A DNA stretch of 9,215 nucleotides from an uncultured Selenomonadaceae bacterium (GTDB lineage: Bacteria > Bacillota > Negativicutes > Selenomonadales > Selenomonadaceae): assembly GCA_905233965.1 (NCBI GenBank), contig CAJOFG010000057.1, positions 1,142-10,356 of the forward strand. Reading direction: 5' to 3'. The position numbers and the translations under genes were made by a program. The notes under the pieces are model-generated. The model was not told where the DNA came from, searched no databases, and saw only the letters and a list, made by a program, of their open reading frames with translations. How positions within the stretch are numbered: position 1 is the stretch's first letter; each line of letters starts with the position of its first letter. Shown one piece after another: positions 5,367 to 9,215 of the stretch.

Positions 5367-6605
5367 ATGGCAGAGACAGAAAAAAATTTTCCGTGCCTGG
5401 AACCGGATTACGTTGCAAAATTTTCATGCAAGCCGGAAATTTGCCGGGCGCAATGTTGCACCGGTTTCCGGGTGGACGTGGATAAGCAAATGCATTTGAA
5501 ATATCGGGACATTCAAGACCGGGAGCTCAGGACGAAAATTTTGGACAGTTGCGTTTGGATGCCGGACTTGAATGTTTACGGCATGAAATTGGAAAATGCG
5601 ACTTGTCCGATGCTTTGCGAAGATTATTCCTGCCTGTTGCAAGAAAAATTGGGCGATGATTTTTTGCCGGACGTTTGCGTCGATTTTCCTTACCGGGTTT
5701 GCATTGTCGGAAAAATTTCGATAAGGACTTTGAGTCTGACTTGTCCGGTCGCCGCCGAATCCGTTTTGTTCAATCCGGAAACGATGAAATTTCGCAGTCT
5801 GATGTTGCGGACTAAGAGAACCGGCTCGCTCTCCTATTACCCGCTCAACGGAATGACGGCGCGAAATGTTTTGCTGTTCATTCAGGGAATTTGTACGGAG
5901 ATGTTGCAGAACAGAAAATTTTCGCTCAATATGCGGCTGGCGATTACCGGCGTTATGATGTCGATGATTGATTACCGGCTGAACGAATTGACGCCGGAAG
6001 TTGTGAAAGAGTTCGGCGAAATTTTCAAGACACCGGAATTTTTTGCGCGAATGGAAAGAAATTTTCACAATGCGGAGTTTTACAAAAAATTATATCTGCA
6101 ATTCATGTTTTCGCTGACGGAGGAACTTTTCAACAATGCGGTGACTTACTACTCGACACGTCAGAGAAATTTTATTCAATACGTCGGGCAAGCATTCGGA
6201 ATGGTCGATACCGTTTCAAAACCGCCGGAGGAAGTCGAAGAGATTTACGAAGAAATTTTTTCCGCCTACGAAAAATTTGTCCTCGAACCGTACCCGACAC
6301 TTTTGGAAAATTACGTCGTCCATAATCTTTTCACCGGAATTTATCCCTGCCGTATCCCCGGCTCTTTAATGCAAAATTGGTTTTTCTTCGTGACGCTGTT
6401 TAAAGTTTTTGAATTTGCGTTAATGTGCATGGCGGGAGTTTTGAAAGAAAATTTGACGCGGCAAGACATTATCGACTTGGCGGGGCGATTCGCTCACCGG
6501 ATAACGCACGGACACAAGTTTGAAATTTTCACGCTGGAATATTTGAAAAAGCATTGGCACTATTCGACGGAACTTTTTTACACGCTGATTGATTTGAAAA
6601 AATAA
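5367..6605 (+). CDS. fliB: Flagellin lysine-N-methylase, FliB family
   Basis: FliB proteins are required for N-methylation of surface lysines of flagellin in Salmonella and relatives. The 412-residue product has the cysteine-rich N-terminal signature of the family: YVAKFSCKPEICRAQCCTGF (15-34, with C21, C26, C30, C31), followed by CPMLCEDYSCLLQ (80-92), VCVDFPYRVC (103-112) and LTCPVAAES (about 122-130). These probably hold a metal or iron-sulfur centre. The rest is mostly helical, with no membrane segments or signal peptide, and length is typical. The ATG is preceded by a modest GGCGGG site. No flagellin or other flagellar gene is in the window, so the target gene lies elsewhere, or the protein methylates another substrate. 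It sits directly behind the rubrerythrin terminator and converges on a secreted-protein gene. Family identification is fairly sure. The substrate is inferred. Confidence 0.85.
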   Translation: MAETEKNFPCLEPDYVAKFSCKPEICRAQCCTGFRVDVDKQMHLKYRDIQDRELRTKILDSCVWMPDLNVYGMKLENATCPMLCEDYSCLLQEKLGDDFLPDVCVDFPYRVCIVGKISIRTLSLTCPVAAESVLFNPETMKFRSLMLRTKRTGSLSYYPLNGMTARNVLLFIQGICTEMLQNRKFSLNMRLAITGVMMSMIDYRLNELTPEVVKEFGEIFKTPEFFARMERNFHNAEFYKKLYLQFMFSLTEELFNNAVTYYSTRQRNFIQYVGQAFGMVDTVSKPPEEVEEIYEEIFSAYEKFVLEPYPTLLENYVVHNLFTGIYPCRIPGSLMQNWFFFVTLFKVFEFALMCMAGVLKENLTRQDIIDLAGRFAHRITHGHKFEIFTLEYLKKHWHYSTELFYTLIDLKK

Positions 6606-6609
6606 AAAA

Positions 6610-6637
6610 TCCCGCTCCGAAAAAAAATCGGGCGGGA
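6610..6637. terminator. Bidirectional terminator between fliB and the secreted-protein gene
   Basis: TCCCGCTCCGA (6610-6620) and TCGGGCGGGA (6628-6637) form a 10-bp stem with one bulged T and a 7-nt A loop. On the plus strand it is followed by AAA and seven T. On the minus strand the stem is followed by T6-A-T6. It lies 4 nt after the fliB stop and about 27 nt after the stop of the convergent gene, so it can serve both. Confidence 0.85.
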
Positions 6638-6664
6638 AAATTTTTTTGTCCGGGAAAAATTTTT

Positions 6665-7618
6665 TTATCTCTGCACGACTTGAGTCATGTCTCCTAACAA
6701 GTCGCTGAACATTTTGTTATTTGTCGGGGCATCGACCGCGCCGGCCGGCATCGACAAATTAACCGTTTCGCCGGGTTTGTAATAGCTCACGGAGTAATGG
6801 AACACGCTGTAATATCCTATCGCGTCAAGAAGGTTTCTTTCCTCATCGGCGAGAACAACTTTGCCGGCTGCCGAATCTTCCAAAACATTTTTCGCACAAC
6901 TTCTGATCAAGTCGGTCAACTCGAACACAGCCGTAATCGTTTGGTGAGTTTCCTTGTCAACAGTCCAGGTGCAAACGACGTTTTCGGTCTGCAAAGATTT
7001 TTTCAAATTGCGAACGAAAGTTGTATTTGCATCTGAGGATTCATTTTTCTGAATGATGTCGGCAATATATTTTCCGTCAATCGTAACTTTCATAATCTGT
7101 TGAGTTGCGGTGTCCCGGAACATTTCGACAGACTGAACGCCTTTAACGTTTGCTTGAAGCGTGGAGGGATCGTTCGTCTTCAAAGTTTCGGCGAGCGCGA
7201 CGAAAACATTCGGCAAAGTCATTTTTCCCCAAGAAGTTCCGCGCTGTACATAAATCGTCATGTCATTTTTGCCGGTTTGCGCGACATAGAACGGAATTTG
7301 AAGATTATCCGTCTGTTTGGTATTCGGGTTCGTGTAAGACCAATCGATATTGCCGTACATTCTCAAGGAAGAATCGTTCAGAATTTGTCCGGTGGAAGTG
7401 ATGTCGGCTTTAAAAACCGTGCCGCCGAAGAAAGTAATCGTCTGTCTGAAAGGACGATTGTCGGTCGGAGTGTCAATGTAGGAAGATCTGAAATTTGCCG
7501 CCGCGGAACTGTCTGCGGCAAGAGCATCGCCGCTGCCGAAGAAGAGCATACCGCCGGCAACTGCGGCGCACAAAATTTTTGTAATCTTACGAGATTTAAA
7601 GGTTTTAAAAATACTCAT
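6665..7618 (-). CDS. Secreted protein of unknown function
   Basis: I do not recognise the family. The 317-residue product has a clear Sec signal peptide: basic KTFKSRKITK (5-14), a hydrophobic core (15-27) and an ALA|AD cleavage site after residue 34. No lipobox is present, so it is predicted to be released or periplasmic. The mature part is rich in Thr, Asn, Ser and aromatic residues, with alternating polar/hydrophobic stretches that suggest beta strands. A helical segment with DSAAGKVVLADEERNLLDAI lies near 250-270. Two cysteines in the mature part (in VVCTWT and IRSCAK) could pair. No repeats, cell-wall anchor or catalytic motif are visible. Start: ATG at 7616-7618 with a GGGAGGT site (7627-7633) at 8 nt. 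It has its own near-consensus promoter and a terminator, so it is a monocistronic unit. A lipid-carrier or envelope-associated beta-rich fold is one possibility, but unsupported by a motif. Confidence 0.85.
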   Translation of the reverse strand: MSIFKTFKSRKITKILCAAVAGGMLFFGSGDALAADSSAAANFRSSYIDTPTDNRPFRQTITFFGGTVFKADITSTGQILNDSSLRMYGNIDWSYTNPNTKQTDNLQIPFYVAQTGKNDMTIYVQRGTSWGKMTLPNVFVALAETLKTNDPSTLQANVKGVQSVEMFRDTATQQIMKVTIDGKYIADIIQKNESSDANTTFVRNLKKSLQTENVVCTWTVDKETHQTITAVFELTDLIRSCAKNVLEDSAAGKVVLADEERNLLDAIGYYSVFHYSVSYYKPGETVNLSMPAGAVDAPTNNKMFSDLLGDMTQVVQR

Positions 7619-7661
7619 TAAAAATTACCTCCCAGTTTTGGTGTCAAGAATTACGGGGGGG

Positions 7662-7690
7662 ATTATAACGCATTTGCATACTTATTTCAA
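7662..7690 (-). promoter_or_regulatory. Promoter of the secreted-protein gene
   Basis: On the minus strand, TTGAAA (7690-7685), a 17-nt spacer and a perfect TATAAT (7667-7662) form a strong sigma-A promoter. It starts 15 nt after the mfd stop codon, separating this gene from mfd transcription. The -10 box is followed at once by seven C (7661-7655), so the predicted start near 7655 falls at the end of a C-run. The leader is about 37 nt. Confidence 0.85.
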
Positions 7691-7704
7691 GCGCGAAAAA
7701 AAAT

Positions 7705-9215
7705 TCAACGGCTCAAATTTTTCAGAACGTCGGTAAGCGTTTTCAAAATATCCTTTTTGGTTTGCAAGTCGATAAAAATATCGCGAGAATTTTTGAACTC
7801 TTTGAACCGGTTTTTAAAAATTTTTTTCAACTCGTTGTAGCCGACCGGAGAAATTTTTGCAGACGCGCCGAAAGAAATTTCCAGACGAAAATTATTTTGT
7901 CGGAGAGTTTTAACGCCGATTTTTTTCGCCAAACATTTTATCCGGGCAATGCGCAGAAGATTTTTAACCGGCTCAGTCGGCTTGCCGAATCTGTCCGTCA
8001 ATTCTACGAAAATATCTTTTATCTCCGCGTCGTCCCGGACAACCGAAAGGCGACGATAAATTTCAATCTTGTTTCCGGAATCCGAAATATATTTGTCGTC
8101 AATGTAAGCCTCGACCGAAATAAAAATTTCCGGCTCCGGCTCAATTTTTTCCGGCGAACGATTCTGCAATTTCGCAACCGCTTCCTCCAAAAGTTGCCGG
8201 TACATTTCAAAGCCGACGCTTTCAATATGTCCGTGCTGTTGTGCGCCGAGTAAATTTCCCGCGCCGCGAATTTCCAAATCCCTCATCGCGATTTTAAATC
8301 CCGCGCCGAGCCGGGCAAATTCTTTCATCGCGTGCAATCTTTTTTCCGCCGTTTCACTCAAAACTTTCATCGCCCGGTGGACGAAGTAAGCAAACGCCGG
8401 CTTATGCGAACGCCCGACCCTGCCGCGCATTTGATAAAGTTGCGACAGCCCGAAATTGTCCGCGTCGTAAATAATTATCGTGTTCGCGTTCGGCACGTCC
8501 AAACCGTTTTCAACAATCGTGGTGGACAGCAGGACGTTGAATTTTCCTTCGTAAAAATCCGCCATGACATTTTCCAAAAAAATATCCGACTGTCTGCCGT
8601 GCGCCGTCCGGATTTTCGCTTCGGGAACCAAATTCATCAGCCGTTCACTCATCGAATCAATCATATCAATCCGGTTGCAGATAAAATAAATTTGTCCGCC
8701 GCGTCGAATTTCCCGGCGCATCGCCTCCGCAATAATCGCGTCGTCGTCCTCGATAACGTAAGTTTGCACCGGGAATCTGTCGGCGGGCGGTGTCGTTATC
8801 AAACTCATATCCCGCGCACTCACCAGCGACATATGCAACGTTCGCGGAATGGGCGTTGCACTCATTGCGAGAATGTCAACGCCGGCGGAGAGCGAACGAA
8901 TTTTTTCCTTTTGCTTTACTCCGAATCGTTGCTCTTCGTCAATGATGAGAAGTCCCAAATTTTTGAACGCGACTTTTGAATTTAAAATCGAATGTGTCCC
9001 GATTAAAATATCGACTTGCCCGGCGCGAACTTTTTGCAAAGTCAGCCGTTGTTCTTTCGGCGAACGGAATCGGCAAACCAAATCGACCGTCGGCAAAAAT
9101 CCGGCGAGCCGCTCCGAAAAAGTTTGATAATGTTGCAGAGCCAAAACCGTCGTCGGTGCAAGAATCGCAACCTGCTTTCCGTTCATCGCCGCCTTGTACG
9201 CCGCACGAATCGCGA
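7705..9215 (-). CDS. mfd: Transcription-repair coupling factor Mfd, C-terminal part (5' end outside the window)
   Basis: Mfd removes RNA polymerase stalled at DNA lesions and recruits UvrA for nucleotide excision repair. About 500 C-terminal residues are visible. The frame stays open to the right edge (IRAAYKAAMNGKQVAIL), so the ATG at 9184-9186 is internal. The Walker A motif, the polymerase-interacting domain and the UvrB-like modules lie beyond the edge. Seen in order after that internal Met: LAPTTVLALQHY (motif Ia), IIDEEQRFGVKQ (helicase motif II, DEEQ, near 8929-8940), LAMSATPIPRTLHMS (motif III), STTIVENGLDVPNANT and QMRGRVGRSHKPAFAYF (motifs V and VI), the translocation motif region GAGNLLGAQQHGHIESVGF, and the C-terminal regulatory domain (YIDDKYISDSGNKIEIYRRL onward). 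The stop is a TGA at 7705-7707. No hairpin terminator follows. The next gene has its own promoter 15 nt on. Confidence 0.96.
   Translation of the reverse strand, partial: AIRAAYKAAMNGKQVAILAPTTVLALQHYQTFSERLAGFLPTVDLVCRFRSPKEQRLTLQKVRAGQVDILIGTHSILNSKVAFKNLGLLIIDEEQRFGVKQKEKIRSLSAGVDILAMSATPIPRTLHMSLVSARDMSLITTPPADRFPVQTYVIEDDDAIIAEAMRREIRRGGQIYFICNRIDMIDSMSERLMNLVPEAKIRTAHGRQSDIFLENVMADFYEGKFNVLLSTTIVENGLDVPNANTIIIYDADNFGLSQLYQMRGRVGRSHKPAFAYFVHRAMKVLSETAEKRLHAMKEFARLGAGFKIAMRDLEIRGAGNLLGAQQHGHIESVGFEMYRQLLEEAVAKLQNRSPEKIEPEPEIFISVEAYIDDKYISDSGNKIEIYRRLSVVRDDAEIKDIFVELTDRFGKPTEPVKNLLRIARIKCLAKKIGVKTLRQNNFRLEISFGASAKISPVGYNELKKIFKNRFKEFKNSRDIFIDLQTKKDILKTLTDVLKNLSR

Noticed and set aside
6680..7618. 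Secreted protein considered as a lipoprotein because of C17 in the signal segment
   Set aside because: The residue before the cysteine is Leu and there is no [LV]-x-[GA]-C box. The ALA cleavage site downstream fits signal peptidase I.
1..9215. CRISPR arrays, tRNA or rRNA genes, insertion sequences, phage genes
   Set aside because: No spaced direct repeats, cloverleaf or rRNA-like sequence, transposase or phage motifs, or terminal inverted repeats were seen.

Overview
The window looks like chromosomal DNA of an anaerobic member of the Bacillota (Firmicutes), possibly of the Negativicutes. The evidence is a CtsR-type repressor (a family of low-GC Gram-positive lineages), a reverse rubrerythrin (typical of strict anaerobes), strong GGAGG ribosome binding sites, and sigma-A promoters with 17-nt spacers. 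A flagellin lysine-N-methylase hints at a motile species. The taxonomic call is inference. Composition is bimodal: runs of A directly followed by runs of T are very frequent, inside genes and between them, alongside many CCGG-containing words.

Left block (61-4391, all on the minus strand, read right to left): ctsR, pyk (pyruvate kinase, frame broken), thiM (hydroxyethylthiazole kinase), a membrane-anchored N-acetylmuramoyl-L-alanine amidase, and thiN (thiamine pyrophosphokinase). thiM, the amidase and thiN are packed tightly and are probably co-transcribed. ctsR has a good promoter but lacks its usual partners mcsA, mcsB and clpC. The pyk leader is unusual: its only strong Shine-Dalgarno sequence is separated from the ATG by a long hairpin.

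Middle (4392-4740): a divergent intergenic region of about 350 nt. It holds the ctsR promoter, an intrinsic-terminator-like hairpin with no obvious gene to terminate, a doubtful 49-codon ORF, and the rubrerythrin promoter.

Right block: the reverse rubrerythrin (+, with an 11-bp perfect terminator), then fliB (+). fliB converges through a bidirectional terminator on a secreted protein of unknown function (-). That protein has its own near-consensus promoter just downstream of mfd (-, transcription-repair coupling factor), whose 5' part lies beyond the right edge.

Functionally the window mixes central carbon metabolism, thiamine salvage and TPP formation, cell-wall turnover, protein quality control, peroxide detoxification, flagellin modification and DNA repair. 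I see no phage, insertion sequence, CRISPR array, tRNA or rRNA. I did not find an obviously new multi-gene system. The most notable points are the disrupted pyk, its hairpin leader, the detached ctsR with an altered glycine loop, and the orphan terminator.
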